64,000 nt of DNA from Rhodospirillaceae bacterium. Lineage in GTDB: Bacteria; Pseudomonadota; Alphaproteobacteria; Rhodospirillales; Rhodospirillaceae. The notes beneath the pieces were generated by a model. It was not told the origin of the DNA, did not search any database, and saw only the letters and a program-made list of their open reading frames with translations. Numbering within the stretch: position 1 is the stretch's first letter; each line of letters begins with the position of its first letter. Position numbers and translations under genes: made by a program. Positions 8,708-18,065 of the stretch are shown here, piece after piece. The stretch is taken from NCBI GenBank assembly GCA_029243545.1, contig JAQWRV010000030.1, positions 62,001 through 126,000 of the forward strand, in the 5' to 3' direction.

Positions 8708-9201
8708 TGACTAAAGGACAAGATAGCACGCCTCATTCGCCAGATGATATTAGAGGTGACTTGGTAAGGCAATTGGCCGAAATATTGAGCGAAACTAACC
8801 TATCAGAAATAGAATATGATACAGGCCAATTGAGAATTCGTGTTGCAAGACAATTAGTGCATGAAACCTTTGCCGTTCCCTCAAGCAATCAACCAGGTCA
8901 TTCACTTTCTCCTGCACCGGCCTCAGATGCTGCAGGCGTAGTTAACCCAGAAGAGTCCGCATCACATCCTGGCACGATAAAAGCACCGATGGTTGGCGTC
9001 GTATATTTAGCTGCAGAGCCTGACTCCCCCCCCTACATCAAAGTGGGGGACAAGGTGACAGAAGGGCAAACTTTGATGTTAATAGAGGCGATGAAAACGT
9101 TTAATCCGGTTCACGCGCCAAAAGCGGGAACTATATCGGCGTTACTTATTTCGGATGGTCAACCTATCGAGTTTGACCAACCCCTTGTGACCATTGATTA
9201 A
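8707..9201 (+). CDS. accB: Biotin carboxyl carrier protein of acetyl-CoA carboxylase
   Basis: A 164-residue AccB. The N-terminal 55 residues form the short helical/strand part (LAEILSETNLSEIEYD), residues 58-90 are a Pro/Ser/Ala-rich linker, and residues 91-164 are the biotinyl domain. The biotin-accepting lysine is Lys130 in EAMKTFNPV, a usual variant of EAMKM. It carries biotin between the carboxylase AccC and the transferase AccAD for malonyl-CoA formation. The ATG overlaps the aroQ stop; accC follows 15 nt later. The window also carries biotin uptake genes at 60-61.7 kb, in line with a need for biotin. Confidence 0.95.
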   Translation: MTKGQDSTPHSPDDIRGDLVRQLAEILSETNLSEIEYDTGQLRIRVARQLVHETFAVPSSNQPGHSLSPAPASDAAGVVNPEESASHPGTIKAPMVGVVYLAAEPDSPPYIKVGDKVTEGQTLMLIEAMKTFNPVHAPKAGTISALLISDGQPIEFDQPLVTID

Positions 9202-9216
9202 CGTCACTTTACAAAT

Positions 9217-10563
9217 ATGTTTGAAAAAATACTAATCGCAAATCGCGGTGAAATTGCACTTCGAATTCTTCGGGCCTGCAAAGAGATGGGAATCCGAACT
9301 GTCGCCGTGCATTCAACCGCCGATGCAGAAGCTATGCATGTCCGTCTAGCCGATGAATCTGTCTGTATTGGCCCCCCTTCAAGCAGTGACAGCTACCTGA
9401 ACAAGGCTGCTATTATTTCTGCAGCAGTGATTACGAATGCTGAGGCTATTCACCCCGGTTACGGTTTTCTCTCTGAAAACGCTGACTTCGCTGAAATGCT
9501 CGAAGAGCACGGGCTAACTTTTATTGGGCCCACTCCTGAACATATTAGAGTTATGGGAGACAAAGTTGCCGCTAAAAGGGCCGCTAAAGAAAGCGGTATT
9601 CCTGTAGTACGTGGATCTGATGGGGCTGTAGATTCCGCGGAAGATGCCATTAAAACTGGCGCCGAGATTGGCTACCCGGTTTTAATTAAAGCATCTGCAG
9701 GTGGAGGTGGCCGCGGAATGAAAGTTGCGGAGTCAGAAGCCGAAATCGCTGAAGCATTCAATTTAGCTTCGGCAGAGGCCAAGGCAGCATTCGGAAACGG
9801 TGAAGTCTACATAGAAAAATATCTTGCGAACCCCCGACACATTGAAGTGCAAGTTTTGGCGGACAATTATGGAAACGTTGTACATCTTGGTGAGCGAGAT
9901 TGCTCGCTACAGCGCAACCATCAAAAAGTATTAGAGGAGTGCCCTTCTCCAGCCCTCAATGCCAGCGAGAGAACATTTATCGGCGAAACTGTTTGCAATG
10001 CCATGCGCAAACTGAGTTACAGAAATGCTGGGACTGTCGAATTCTTATACGAAAATGGTGAGTTCTATTTCATTGAAATGAATACGCGCCTCCAGGTCGA
10101 GCATCCCGTAACAGAAATGGTGACCGGAGTTGATTTGGTTAGAGAACAGATCAGAATTGCAAATGGTGCGGAGCTTGATTTTAGACAGAAAGATGTAACT
10201 TTTTTAGGTCACGCAATAGAATGCAGAATTAATGCAGAAGACCCTTTTACATTCACACCATCACCCGGGAAAGTGGCAGGTTACCACATGCCAGGCGGAC
10301 TGGGAGTTCGCGTAGATTCTGGCCTATTTGCTGGCGCATCCATTCCACCTTATTACGATAGTATGATTGCCAAGCTCATAGTACATGGCAAGTCTAGAAA
10401 CGAATGTCTAATGAGATTGCGCCGCGCGTTAAGTGAATATGTGATAGAAGGAGTAACTACAACTATTCCGCTTCACGAGAAATTGGTCAATGCAACAGAC
10501 TTTGTCGATGGCACTTACGATATTCGCTGGCTAGAATATTTTGTTGCATCGGCCGGAGAGTAA
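9217..10563 (+). CDS. accC: Biotin carboxylase subunit of acetyl-CoA carboxylase
   Basis: A 448-residue ATP-grasp enzyme of usual AccC length that carboxylates biotin on AccB using bicarbonate and ATP. Features: N-terminal MFEKILIANRGEIALRI, the ATP-binding lysine and glycine loop KASAGGGGRGM (159-168), the catalytic segment EMNTRLQVEHPVTE, and the C-terminal biotin-carboxylase domain (CRINAEDP, then SMIAKLIVHG). It lies directly behind accB on the same strand and is followed 40 nt later by aat. Confidence 0.96.
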   Translation: MFEKILIANRGEIALRILRACKEMGIRTVAVHSTADAEAMHVRLADESVCIGPPSSSDSYLNKAAIISAAVITNAEAIHPGYGFLSENADFAEMLEEHGLTFIGPTPEHIRVMGDKVAAKRAAKESGIPVVRGSDGAVDSAEDAIKTGAEIGYPVLIKASAGGGGRGMKVAESEAEIAEAFNLASAEAKAAFGNGEVYIEKYLANPRHIEVQVLADNYGNVVHLGERDCSLQRNHQKVLEECPSPALNASERTFIGETVCNAMRKLSYRNAGTVEFLYENGEFYFIEMNTRLQVEHPVTEMVTGVDLVREQIRIANGAELDFRQKDVTFLGHAIECRINAEDPFTFTPSPGKVAGYHMPGGLGVRVDSGLFAGASIPPYYDSMIAKLIVHGKSRNECLMRLRRALSEYVIEGVTTTIPLHEKLVNATDFVDGTYDIRWLEYFVASAGE

Positions 10564-10602
10564 CTGAACTACAATTCAGGCTTTCAAGATAGAACGGAAT
10601 CA

Positions 10603-11259
10603 GTGACACAAATCACCCCCGAACTCCTGCTCAAGGCTTACGCGTTCGGTGTGTTTCCAATGGCAAAATCCCGACATGATCAGGAAGTTTTTTGGGTGCA
10701 GCCCAAAGAACGAGGTGTTATTCCACTCGATAATTTCCATATCCCTCGCTCAATGAAGAAACTCCTGCGCCGCCAAGAATTCGATATCCGAATTGATTCG
10801 GCATTTGAAAGCGTTATCGAGGGTTGCGCCCAATCACAACCCAGTCGCGAAGACACGTGGATTAACGAGCAGATTGTTGAACTCTTTATAGACCTTTTCA
10901 GCGCCGGACTCGCCCATAGCGTCGAATGCTGGAAAGATAATGAACTTGTGGGTGGTCTCTATGGACTATCCATGGGCGCAGTTTTTTTTGGCGAAAGTAT
11001 GTTTACCAAATCTGACAACGCCTCCAAGTACGCATTATGTCACTTGGTTGCAATAATGAAGGCCGGTGGATACCGTCTGCTTGATACCCAGTTCACTACA
11101 GATCATTTGATACAGTTTGGCGCCATCGAAATGGATCATGGAAATTATATGGCCGAACTGGGCGAAGCACTGTCTCAATTAGGCTTTTTCAAAGGCCCTC
11201 TCCCCTACTCTATGATTGAGCGTCTTCTATCTTTGCATCCTAAAACCCAAACATCGTAA
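10603..11259 (+). CDS. aat: Leucyl/phenylalanyl-tRNA--protein transferase
   Basis: A 218-residue member of the Aat family that adds Leu or Phe from aminoacyl-tRNA to N-terminal Arg or Lys, marking proteins for ClpS/ClpAP. Motifs: the N-terminal LLKAYAFGVFPMA, then WVQPKERGVIPL, SVECWKDNELVGGLYGLSMG, and FTTDHLIQFGAIEM near the end. The start is GTG at 10603. Its last 55 nt overlap the end of the DUF2155 gene on the other strand. Confidence 0.94.
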   Translation: MTQITPELLLKAYAFGVFPMAKSRHDQEVFWVQPKERGVIPLDNFHIPRSMKKLLRRQEFDIRIDSAFESVIEGCAQSQPSREDTWINEQIVELFIDLFSAGLAHSVECWKDNELVGGLYGLSMGAVFFGESMFTKSDNASKYALCHLVAIMKAGGYRLLDTQFTTDHLIQFGAIEMDHGNYMAELGEALSQLGFFKGPLPYSMIERLLSLHPKTQTS

Positions 11260-11624
11260 ACGGGATGGTCCATCGCTGACAAAGCTGGACTGGAGGCAAA
11301 CATCCAACCTGAGAATACTTCGTTAGAACTTTCACCCGATCTACTTTCCCATATCTTTATGAAAGCACCTTTTTCTGGCGTTTCCTCGGGCGGGCGCGCC
11401 ATACAAGTCTGAACATTAATTGATAAGGTGCCAATTCGGATCGTATCACCAACCCAGGCCTCAAGAGTGTTGACCCGGCCCGTTACCTTGTCCAGCCAAC
11501 CCAGCACGGCTGTATCAGTCTGTATTTCGGTTGCCTTAACATACCCCACGTCTGTTGGGGCAATGATCGCGAAAGCCACAACAAGAACTGTGGCGCACTT
11601 ATTTTGACGTAACCTTCTCATCAT
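11205..11624 (-). CDS. DUF2155 family secreted protein
   Basis: After a signal peptide (hydrophobic stretch CATVLVVAFAIIAPTD) comes a DUF2155 domain: AVLGWLDKVTGRVNTLE, then GTLSINVQTCMARPPEE and FSGWMFASSPALSAMDHPVYDVWVLGC. The family is typical of alphaproteobacteria and has no established biochemical role; the two cysteines could form a disulfide. The start is placed at the ATG pair at 11624/11621. The C-terminus runs a few residues past the usual end and overlaps aat by 55 nt in a tail-to-tail arrangement. It is last in the NDUFA12-MCE-MCE-DUF2155 row. Confidence 0.88.
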   Translation of the reverse strand: MMRRLRQNKCATVLVVAFAIIAPTDVGYVKATEIQTDTAVLGWLDKVTGRVNTLEAWVGDTIRIGTLSINVQTCMARPPEETPEKGAFIKIWESRSGESSNEVFSGWMFASSPALSAMDHPVYDVWVLGCKDRRRSIIE

Positions 11625-11675
11625 TACTAAATTATCAACTTGAATGCGGCACAATTTGGGCGTTGCTCGACGAAA

Positions 11676-12128
11676 TTAGGAGTCACCTCCTGTTGCCAGG
11701 AAGATAATTTCCCCGACAAGGTCTTCAAGTGAGCGAAAATCTTGACTGTTTGTAATTGTCCCACCGCCACCAATACGTTGAGGAGACCGGCCAGGCTGCA
11801 AGTCTACATACTTCCCACCAAGAAGCCCGTCTTCAACAATTGCTGCCACTGTATCATCTGGCAGTGAAACTTGGGGATCAATAACCATTGTAACTTTGGC
11901 TTCATAAGTATTTTGGTCTAGGCTTTGTCTTGTTACTGTACCGATGTTAATACCGCTAATGCGAACATCACTGCCCACTTGCAACCCACCCACCTTTAGA
12001 AAAGTCGCCTGCACCTCATATCCCTGAGTGGTCGCGACTTGTGCCGAAGAATAAGCAAGAGCAACAAACATAACGGCAACAACCAAAACGACAGCCCCCA
12101 GGACTGTTTCGATTGGATTTCGGCTCAT
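11676..12128 (-). CDS. mlaD: MlaD-type MCE-domain lipid transport protein
   Basis: A 150-residue protein with one N-terminal transmembrane helix (TVLGAVVLVVAVMFVALAY) and a single MCE domain (FLKVGGLQVGSDVRISGINI, then VEDGLLGGKYVDLQPG). This is the layout of MlaD, the hexameric periplasmic ring of the MlaFEDB phospholipid transporter that keeps outer-membrane lipid asymmetry. No MlaE permease or MlaF ATPase gene lies nearby. Its ATG overlaps the stop of the upstream MCE gene by 4 nt (ATGA), so both are co-translated. Confidence 0.88.
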   Translation of the reverse strand: MSRNPIETVLGAVVLVVAVMFVALAYSSAQVATTQGYEVQATFLKVGGLQVGSDVRISGINIGTVTRQSLDQNTYEAKVTMVIDPQVSLPDDTVAAIVEDGLLGGKYVDLQPGRSPQRIGGGGTITNSQDFRSLEDLVGEIIFLATGGDS

Positions 12129-12625
12129 TTCGGTTCGCCTCCGTTGTTGGCATCTTCGCTAGACTGTTGGTCCCTATTTGCTCTCGCGACAACCTGATTG
12201 AGAAGAGTCGCTAACACGACCGAATCCTGTGAATACGAGATTCTCTGCCCAGATACAAAGGCCTCAAGTTCACCGCCCGGATGTAACTCAACGTATTTCT
12301 CGCCAAAAAGACCATCAGTTTCAATAACCGCGGCCGTATCTCTCGGAATAAGCAAATCGGAATCGTAAATAATTATCGTGATTTCAGCCCGCCGACTGTC
12401 TGTTAGAGATACTTGGTCAACAATGCCAATATCTATGCCGGCGAGCCGAACTGGACTTCCGACAACCAGCCCATCAATTCGGCCAAACTCAGCTGTTAGA
12501 CATAGACCCTGAGCGTGCTTTGGATCCCGCACTCCAGGTCCAATAAACGCGTACGTAATAACACCAAAAACTATGATCGCTGCGACACATCCAACCCAAG
12601 CTTCCTGCTTGGCCGAACTAGGCAT
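12125..12625 (-). CDS. Second MCE-domain (MlaD-like) protein
   Basis: A 166-residue paralogue of its downstream neighbour: N-terminal transmembrane helix (GCVAAIIVFGVITYAFIG) and an MCE domain (FGRIDGLVVGSPVRLAGIDI, then ETDGLFGEKYVELHPGG), ending in a polar Asp/Glu/Asn tail. The frame stays open to 12838, but that part lies over the NDUFA12 gene; the ATG at 12625 overlaps the NDUFA12 stop by 8 nt and is the likely start. A mixed ring of two MlaD-like subunits is possible (inference); two copies in a row is not the usual Mla arrangement. Confidence 0.83.
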   Translation of the reverse strand: MPSSAKQEAWVGCVAAIIVFGVITYAFIGPGVRDPKHAQGLCLTAEFGRIDGLVVGSPVRLAGIDIGIVDQVSLTDSRRAEITIIIYDSDLLIPRDTAAVIETDGLFGEKYVELHPGGELEAFVSGQRISYSQDSVVLATLLNQVVARANRDQQSSEDANNGGEPK

Positions 12626-12968
12626 CTGGGGTCCAAGCTTCGTAGTCACCCGTAGCCGGAGCGCGATGGCCACCACGACGATCGTGCCCAGGAGGCAAAT
12701 AGGCGTTTTCCGTGCCAGTGGCGTTAGACAAATGTGGTTTTTCCCAATTCTTCTTATGTGTTTCGATTGGTGCGTTAGTCGTATGATGCAGCCACGCGTG
12801 CCACTCGGCCGGAACCTTCGAGGCTTCAGCTTCGCCAACGAACATTACCCAGCGCTCTTCCCTGTTTCCGGCTCTCTTCTTGGATGAGCGGTAATAAATA
12901 TTACCAAATTCGTCCTCACCGACGCGTTGACCTTTAAACTTGGTGTAGAGCCACGTTCCGAGTGTCAT
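12618..12968 (-). CDS. NDUFA12-family NADH:ubiquinone oxidoreductase subunit
   Basis: A 116-residue homologue of the mitochondrial complex I accessory subunit NDUFA12/B17.2: GTWLYTKFKGQRVGEDEFGN, then WVMFVGEAEASKVPAEWHAW and LHHTTNAP. The family is found in alphaproteobacteria and mitochondria, which supports the taxonomic placement. It probably sits on the matrix-arm side of complex I in the cytoplasm. The rest of the nuo operon is not in the window. It heads the minus-strand row followed by the two MCE genes with overlapping ends. Confidence 0.93.
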   Translation of the reverse strand: MTLGTWLYTKFKGQRVGEDEFGNIYYRSSKKRAGNREERWVMFVGEAEASKVPAEWHAWLHHTTNAPIETHKKNWEKPHLSNATGTENAYLPPGHDRRGGHRAPATGDYEAWTPDA

Positions 12969-13014
12969 TGTGGGGCATTCCTGCAGGCTAATCGTTATTC
13001 CACGTACTTTTCGG

Positions 13015-13212
13015 TCAGAATATGGCGGCTTTAGTCAACAACGTCCAGCGCCCACGGTGGGATAGAACACCCCAACGTCCCTTTGCCATGTAATTTTTTA
13101 CAATACCCATTCCTTCAAAAAACCCCGACATATAGTTGTTTTCCGGCCCTGAGCCACAAAATCTTGTTGAAAGATTCGCATCATTTCCATAGTCTTGTGC
13201 CTCACTGCTCAA
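13015..13212 (-). CDS. Doubtful small reading frame, 65 codons
   Basis: Minus-strand frame beginning with TTG and reading MSSEAQDYGNDANLSTRF...GRWGVLSHRGRWTLL. I do not recognise it. It has no clear ribosome-binding site, but its composition is not obviously random and it lies upstream of NDUFA12 on the same strand. It could be a short unknown gene or noise. Confidence 0.2.
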   Translation of the reverse strand: MSSEAQDYGNDANLSTRFCGSGPENNYMSGFFEGMGIVKNYMAKGRWGVLSHRGRWTLLTKAAIF

Positions 13213-13215
13213 GGG

Positions 13216-13366
13216 CTACTACATGTAGCTATGTAGACACGATGGGCTGAGGGGAACGCCTGATTCGCACCGGAATGAAGCGCGCCACGAGAAGGCGCGG
13301 ACCGGTAAGGGTGCCGTTCAGACTTTGCGCATCACATACGAAACGCTGGGACCAGAGGGGAAATTT
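13216..13366 (+). promoter_or_regulatory. Structured leader ahead of nrdJ (candidate cis-regulatory RNA)
   Basis: The 150 nt in front of nrdJ contain nested inverted repeats: CGCGCC (13281-13286) pairs with GGCGCG (13294-13299) around a 7-nt loop, and ACCGG (13269-13273) pairs with CCGGT (13302-13306) outside it. GCACC (13267-13271) could instead pair with GGTGC (13310-13314), giving two competing folds. A separate hairpin pairs CTACAT (13219-13224) with ATGTAG (13231-13236). No cobalamin-riboswitch B12 box is visible. RNA motifs upstream of nrdJ genes have been described by comparative genomics; whether this belongs to one is unproven. A Shine-Dalgarno GAGGGG (13355-13360) precedes the ATG at 13367. 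Confidence 0.45.
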
Positions 13367-16300
13367 ATGCGGATCAAGCGCCGGTTCACCCACACTGGCA
13401 AATCGCCTTATGCAGGAATTGCCTTTCAGGCCATCAAAAGTGAAATCAAAAATCCTGATGGGTCGACTGTATTTGAGCAGGCGTCAATATCCGTCCCTGA
13501 AAATTGGTCTCAAATAGCAGGTGATGTCTTAGCCCAGAAATATTTCCGGAGAGCAGGCGTTCCTGCCAAATTGAAGAAAATCAAAGAAGCAGACGTCCCG
13601 GAATTCCTTTGGCGCAGCGGGCCAGACCAAGAAGCTCTAAAACGCCTGAAGTTAAACGAACGGTTTACAGGCGAGGCAGACGCACGTCAGGTTTTCGATC
13701 GTCTCGCTGGTACGTGGGCTTATTGGGGCTGGAAGGGTGGGTATTTTGATAGCAGCGAGGATGCGGCAACCTTCTTTGACGAAATGCGCTACATGCTGTG
13801 CACGCAAATGGCGGCCCCAAATTCCCCGCAATGGTTCAATACCGGGCTTCATTGGGCGTATGGCATAGATGGACCGGCACAGGGCCACTTCTATGTAAAT
13901 TACAAAACTGGCCGAATAACAAAATCAACAAGTGCCTACGAGCAGCCACAACCGCATGCCTGCTTTATCCAGTCTATAGCTGACGATCTCGTGAATAACG
14001 GCGGGATCATGGATCTTTGGGTTCGTGAAGCCCGGCTATTTAAGTATGGGTCTGGCACAGGGACCAACTTTTCAGCATTACGTGGGGCTGGCGAATGCCT
14101 GTCAGGTGGTGGTCAATCTTCGGGGCTTATGAGTTTCCTAAAAATCGGCGATCGGGCTGCCGGTGCAATTAAGTCCGGAGGAACAACCCGACGAGCAGCA
14201 AAAATGGTCATTGTTGATGTCGACCACCCTGACATCGAATCCTTCATAACTTGGAAGGTAAGAGAAGAACAAAAAGTTGCGGCCATGGTCGCTGGCTCCA
14301 AGCAATGTAAGTTCCATCTCAACGCCGTTTTAAAAGCAACACGCAATTGGGACGGTGTTGATAGCGAAAGCCGATTTGATACTAAAAAGAACGACACACT
14401 TAGAAAAGCGATCCGCGCAGCACGCAAGGCCATGATTCCCGACAACGCTATTCAACGGGCTATTCATTTTGCGCGTCAGGGCTACACAGAGATCGAATTC
14501 GACACTTATGATACAGACTGGGAGTCAGAGGCCTACGCGACGGTATCCGGACAAAATTCCAATAATAGTGTGCGGGTCACGAACGAGTTCTTAGATGCGG
14601 CACTAAACGGAAAAACGTGGGCATTACGAAATCGGATAGATGGTTCAGCAGCAAAAACTATAGATGCGGCTCAGCTATGGGGCCAAATCGCAGAAGCCGC
14701 ATGGCAGAGCGCAGACCCCGGGATACAGTTCGATACCACCATCAATGAATGGCACACATGTCCAAATTCTGGGAGAATCAACGGCTCTAATCCTTGCTCT
14801 GAATATATGTTTCTGGACGACACAGCGTGCAACCTTGCGTCGCTCAATCTTTTGGCCTTTCGCAATAAAGATGGCAAATTTGACGTTGATGGGTTTGCTC
14901 ACGCTACCCGTCTTTGGACGATCGTCTTAGAAATATCAGTGCTCATGGCACAGTTTCCATCTAAGGAAATTGCCCAAAAATCCTACCAGTTCCGCACTCT
15001 TGGTTTGGGTTATGCCAACATCGGTGGTCTGCTCATGGCCAACGGTGTGCCGTACGATAGCGATGAAGGCCGCGGTTATTGCGGTGCAATTTCAGCACTC
15101 ATGACAGGAACAGCATATGCCACATCTGCTGAAATGGCCGAAGAAATAGGAGCTTTCCCAGGGTATAAAGACAATAAAGATGCCATGCTTCGTGTTATCC
15201 GGAACCACAGACGGGCCGCTTACGGTCATCAAGACGGATATGAGGATCTAAGCAAAAAACCCACCCCCCTAAATGGTGCAGCCTGCCCCGACACGAACAT
15301 AACGACTGGCGCTAAAGGCGCGTGGGACAAAGCGTTGGAAATCGGATCGGCACACGGATATCGCAATGCTCAAGTTTCCGTCATTGCACCAACGGGCACC
15401 ATTGGCCTCGTTATGGATTGCGATACGACCGGGATTGAGCCTGATTTTGCCCTCGTGAAATTCAAGAAGCTCTCCGGCGGCGGTTATTTCAAGATTATCA
15501 ATCGTATTGTTCCCATTGCATTGGAAACGCTGGGGTATGAACCAGCTGAAATTGAGGATATCCAAGCATACGCAGTTGGACGCGGCACGTTGGACGGCGC
15601 CCCGTCCATTCATCACAAAGCACTCCGCGATCGCGGTTTCGACGACGATGCTATCTCCGCCATTGAATCGGCAGTGGTCAACGCCTTTGATATCAAATTC
15701 GCCTTTAACAAATACACGCTAGGCGAAGAATTCTGTGTTGAAAAACTTGGGCTTGATCGTGAGGAGCTTGATCGGCTTGATTTCAACATGCTTTCTACAC
15801 TTGGATTCAGCAACACGGAGATCGAAGACGCGAACATCTATGCATGCGGAGCAATGACATTAGAAGGCACTGCAGGCCTAAGAGAACGTGACCTTCCTGT
15901 TTTTGATTGCGCCAATCAGTGCGGCCGCATCGGCAAACGCTATCTATCCCCGATGAGCCATATTGGCATGATGGCAGCAGCCCAACCTTTTATTTCTGGT
16001 GCAATTTCTAAAACGATAAACATGCCAAACAGCGCCTCTATTGACGATTGCCGCAACGCTTTTATTCAATCTTGGCACTCGGGACTGAAGGCAAATGCAC
16101 TTTATCGCGACGGTTCGAAACTCTCTCAACCCCTATCATCCGGTGTTTTTGATGATTTAAACGATGAAGACTTTGACGATGATAAGGTGATTCAAGATGT
16201 TACCGAGATGCCTGCAACCGTTAGGGCTGAAATTATCGCAGAACGGATCGTCGAGCGTGTCGTTGCGCGGGAACGTGAGAGGCTACCTGACCGCCGCAAG

Positions 16301-17038
16301 GGGTACACGCAAAAGGCTCTTGTTGGAGGACATAAGGTATACCTGAGGACCGGTGAATACGATGATGGATCTTTGGGTGAAATATTCATTGATATGCACA
16401 AAGAAGGTGCCGCTTTTAGAAGTTTAATGAATAACTTCGCAATCGCTATTTCGATTGGCCTCCAGTATGGCGTTCCGCTCGAGGAATACGTCGACGCCTT
16501 CACCTTTACTCGTTTCGAACCTGCGGGTCTAGTGGAAGGCAACAGTTCAATCAAAATGGCAACCTCCATTTTGGACTATATTTTTCGTGAACTTGCTGTT
16601 TCTTATTTAGGGCGCCACGAGCTTGGACATGCGGAGCACTCTGACACTGCACCGGACACCATTGGCGATGGAGACAAAGCAGAGAAATTACTGGAGCTCG
16701 CAGAGCGAACAGTTTCCCAAGGCTTTATTCGATCGAGTAACTTATATTTTCTCAACACGGGTAATAAAGATCGTGACTCTGGCTCCAAAGTTTCAACAAA
16801 TAAAGATACGGCGACCCTTGAAGCCGCTGTCGGAGATGGGCCAAGATCCACAGTATCGGAAGTGGCACATTATAGCGGCAATGACGGCTCTACGTCGGTC
16901 CGAGCCATTGCAGCTGGCAGTGCACGCCTGCAAGGCTACGAAGGTGACGCCTGTAACGAGTGCGGTAACTTTACGCTAGTACGCAACGGAACATGTATGA
17001 AATGCAATACGTGCGGCGCGACTAGTGGCTGCTCATAA
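13367..17038 (+). CDS. nrdJ: Vitamin B12-dependent class II ribonucleotide reductase
   Basis: A 1223-residue NrdJ of the long proteobacterial type that makes deoxynucleotides with adenosylcobalamin and no oxygen requirement. Motifs: [18 protein letters not shown] at the N-terminus, the specificity loop region [18 protein letters not shown], the finger-loop area, and a C-terminal zinc-type tail with four spaced cysteines ([15 protein letters not shown]) ending TSGCS, which re-reduces the active site. The frame is open from 13325, but the ATG at 13367 has a clear Shine-Dalgarno and matches the family start. A structured leader precedes it. No class I reductase is in the window. Confidence 0.96.
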   Translation: MRIKRRFTHTGKSPYAGIAFQAIKSEIKNPDGSTVFEQASISVPENWSQIAGDVLAQKYFRRAGVPAKLKKIKEADVPEFLWRSGPDQEALKRLKLNERFTGEADARQVFDRLAGTWAYWGWKGGYFDSSEDAATFFDEMRYMLCTQMAAPNSPQWFNTGLHWAYGIDGPAQGHFYVNYKTGRITKSTSAYEQPQPHACFIQSIADDLVNNGGIMDLWVREARLFKYGSGTGTNFSALRGAGECLSGGGQSSGLMSFLKIGDRAAGAIKSGGTTRRAAKMVIVDVDHPDIESFITWKVREEQKVAAMVAGSKQCKFHLNAVLKATRNWDGVDSESRFDTKKNDTLRKAIRAARKAMIPDNAIQRAIHFARQGYTEIEFDTYDTDWESEAYATVSGQNSNNSVRVTNEFLDAALNGKTWALRNRIDGSAAKTIDAAQLWGQIAEAAWQSADPGIQFDTTINEWHTCPNSGRINGSNPCSEYMFLDDTACNLASLNLLAFRNKDGKFDVDGFAHATRLWTIVLEISVLMAQFPSKEIAQKSYQFRTLGLGYANIGGLLMANGVPYDSDEGRGYCGAISALMTGTAYATSAEMAEEIGAFPGYKDNKDAMLRVIRNHRRAAYGHQDGYEDLSKKPTPLNGAACPDTNITTGAKGAWDKALEIGSAHGYRNAQVSVIAPTGTIGLVMDCDTTGIEPDFALVKFKKLSGGGYFKIINRIVPIALETLGYEPAEIEDIQAYAVGRGTLDGAPSIHHKALRDRGFDDDAISAIESAVVNAFDIKFAFNKYTLGEEFCVEKLGLDREELDRLDFNMLSTLGFSNTEIEDANIYACGAMTLEGTAGLRERDLPVFDCANQCGRIGKRYLSPMSHIGMMAAAQPFISGAISKTINMPNSASIDDCRNAFIQSWHSGLKANALYRDGSKLSQPLSSGVFDDLNDEDFDDDKVIQDVTEMPATVRAEIIAERIVERVVARERERLPDRRKGYTQKALVGGHKVYLRTGEYDDGSLGEIFIDMHKEGAAFRSLMNNFAIAISIGLQYGVPLEEYVDAFTFTRFEPAGLVEGNSSIKMATSILDYIFRELAVSYLGRHELGHAEHSDTAPDTIGDGDKAEKLLELAERTVSQGFIRSSNLYFLNTGNKDRDSGSKVSTNKDTATLEAAVGDGPRSTVSEVAHYSGNDGSTSVRAIAAGSARLQGYEGDACNECGNFTLVRNGTCMKCNTCGATSGCS

Positions 17039-17111
17039 GTAAGACTGAATCGATGGTATTCCATAAACTTGAGATGGCGTGACTTTCTCCTCATCACTAA
17101 CACATCGATCT

Positions 17112-18065
17112 ATGGCTGACCCTTTGACTATTCAAATGGATCAGGCAGAAACCCAGATGGAACAGGTAGGCCTCGAAGGCCTTTTTAATATCTTCCTAAG
17201 AGCCCGTATTCCCACTCCACAAGCCTATGCAAATGCGCGCTTCCTTGCGGAAGATGTGGTGTATGCCTTGAGGCGCGCGTTCCACCCGATGCGCATGGCA
17301 GAAGCTGTCTCGGGTGACTCTCTTATCGTAGGGAGTGTTGGAAAACGAACAGCATTGTCGCCAATTAAAATAGTTGATGTCCTTTATCTTCTACCTTCAA
17401 AGTTAAAACTTGACCGGTCTGTTGACGCGCATCATGCCGTTAGTGCGGGAATTCAAGATCAAATTGAGCACTCTGGAGTTTCTATTGATGAGATTGGGGT
17501 CGTCGTTTCCTGCAGTTCTTGTAAGGTTAGAGTTATCCCAGCGGTCGAAACAGCGGAAGGCTACAAAATTCCTTGCCCGAATGCGCTGAGAGCCGATTCA
17601 AGTTGGCAAATTTCTAACCCTATTTCAGAAGCAGCCACACTTCGCCTTAGCGACAGCTTAAACGCCGGCACAACTCGTCTGCTTCTGACACTTCTCAAAT
17701 CATGGAAGGAAGCTGTGAAGGTGGAGATTTCATCACTCGCATTAGAAATCTTAGTGCAAGATTATTTTGCCACGCAAAAACGCCAGGGTAAGATTGCCGC
17801 TGATTTTAAAGCCTTTGTCGCATGGGGGCAGTCCAGAACGCCGAGTACAATCACCGCTTCTGGAGCTAAGCATGGTATCCATCTAAGTAACGCGTGGCAC
17901 GAAAGTGCGAAAGCCGCTTACTCGCGGGCAACACTAGCTGAGCAAGCCGAACTCAATGATGTTTTTAGCGCTGCTATGGAATGGCGTCGCTTGTTAGGTA
18001 TGGCATTTCCCGTTCCAGAAAATTCGGAAGAGTCCTTGCCTCCGATATTAGAAGCCTGCGCATAA
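17112..18065 (+). CDS. Nucleotidyltransferase-fold protein (SMODS/CD-NTase-like) with degenerate active site
   Basis: About 317 residues with the layout of SMODS-type (OAS/cGAS-like) nucleotidyltransferases. A GS motif (IVGSVGKRTAL) is followed by a strand VDVLYLLP, a central strand KVRVIPAVE preceding YKIPCP and a W-x-I-S-N-P segment, and a C-terminal helix block TLLKSWKEAVKVEISSLALE. In active enzymes these positions read DxD and (V)D(V)xPA. Here the first acid of the DxD is Ile, only the second Asp remains, and the third catalytic Asp is Arg. This would abolish normal two-metal catalysis. The protein may be a pseudoenzyme or binding protein. The start is uncertain (GTG 17079 or ATG 17112; no clear ribosome-binding site). 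It follows nrdJ by about 70 nt. No CBASS effector is adjacent. Confidence 0.68.
   Translation: MADPLTIQMDQAETQMEQVGLEGLFNIFLRARIPTPQAYANARFLAEDVVYALRRAFHPMRMAEAVSGDSLIVGSVGKRTALSPIKIVDVLYLLPSKLKLDRSVDAHHAVSAGIQDQIEHSGVSIDEIGVVVSCSSCKVRVIPAVETAEGYKIPCPNALRADSSWQISNPISEAATLRLSDSLNAGTTRLLLTLLKSWKEAVKVEISSLALEILVQDYFATQKRQGKIAADFKAFVAWGQSRTPSTITASGAKHGIHLSNAWHESAKAAYSRATLAEQAELNDVFSAAMEWRRLLGMAFPVPENSEESLPPILEACA

Noticed and set aside
13216-13366. Cobalamin riboswitch in front of nrdJ
   Set aside because: The B12 box and the conserved core are not visible; the structure present is listed as an unassigned leader.
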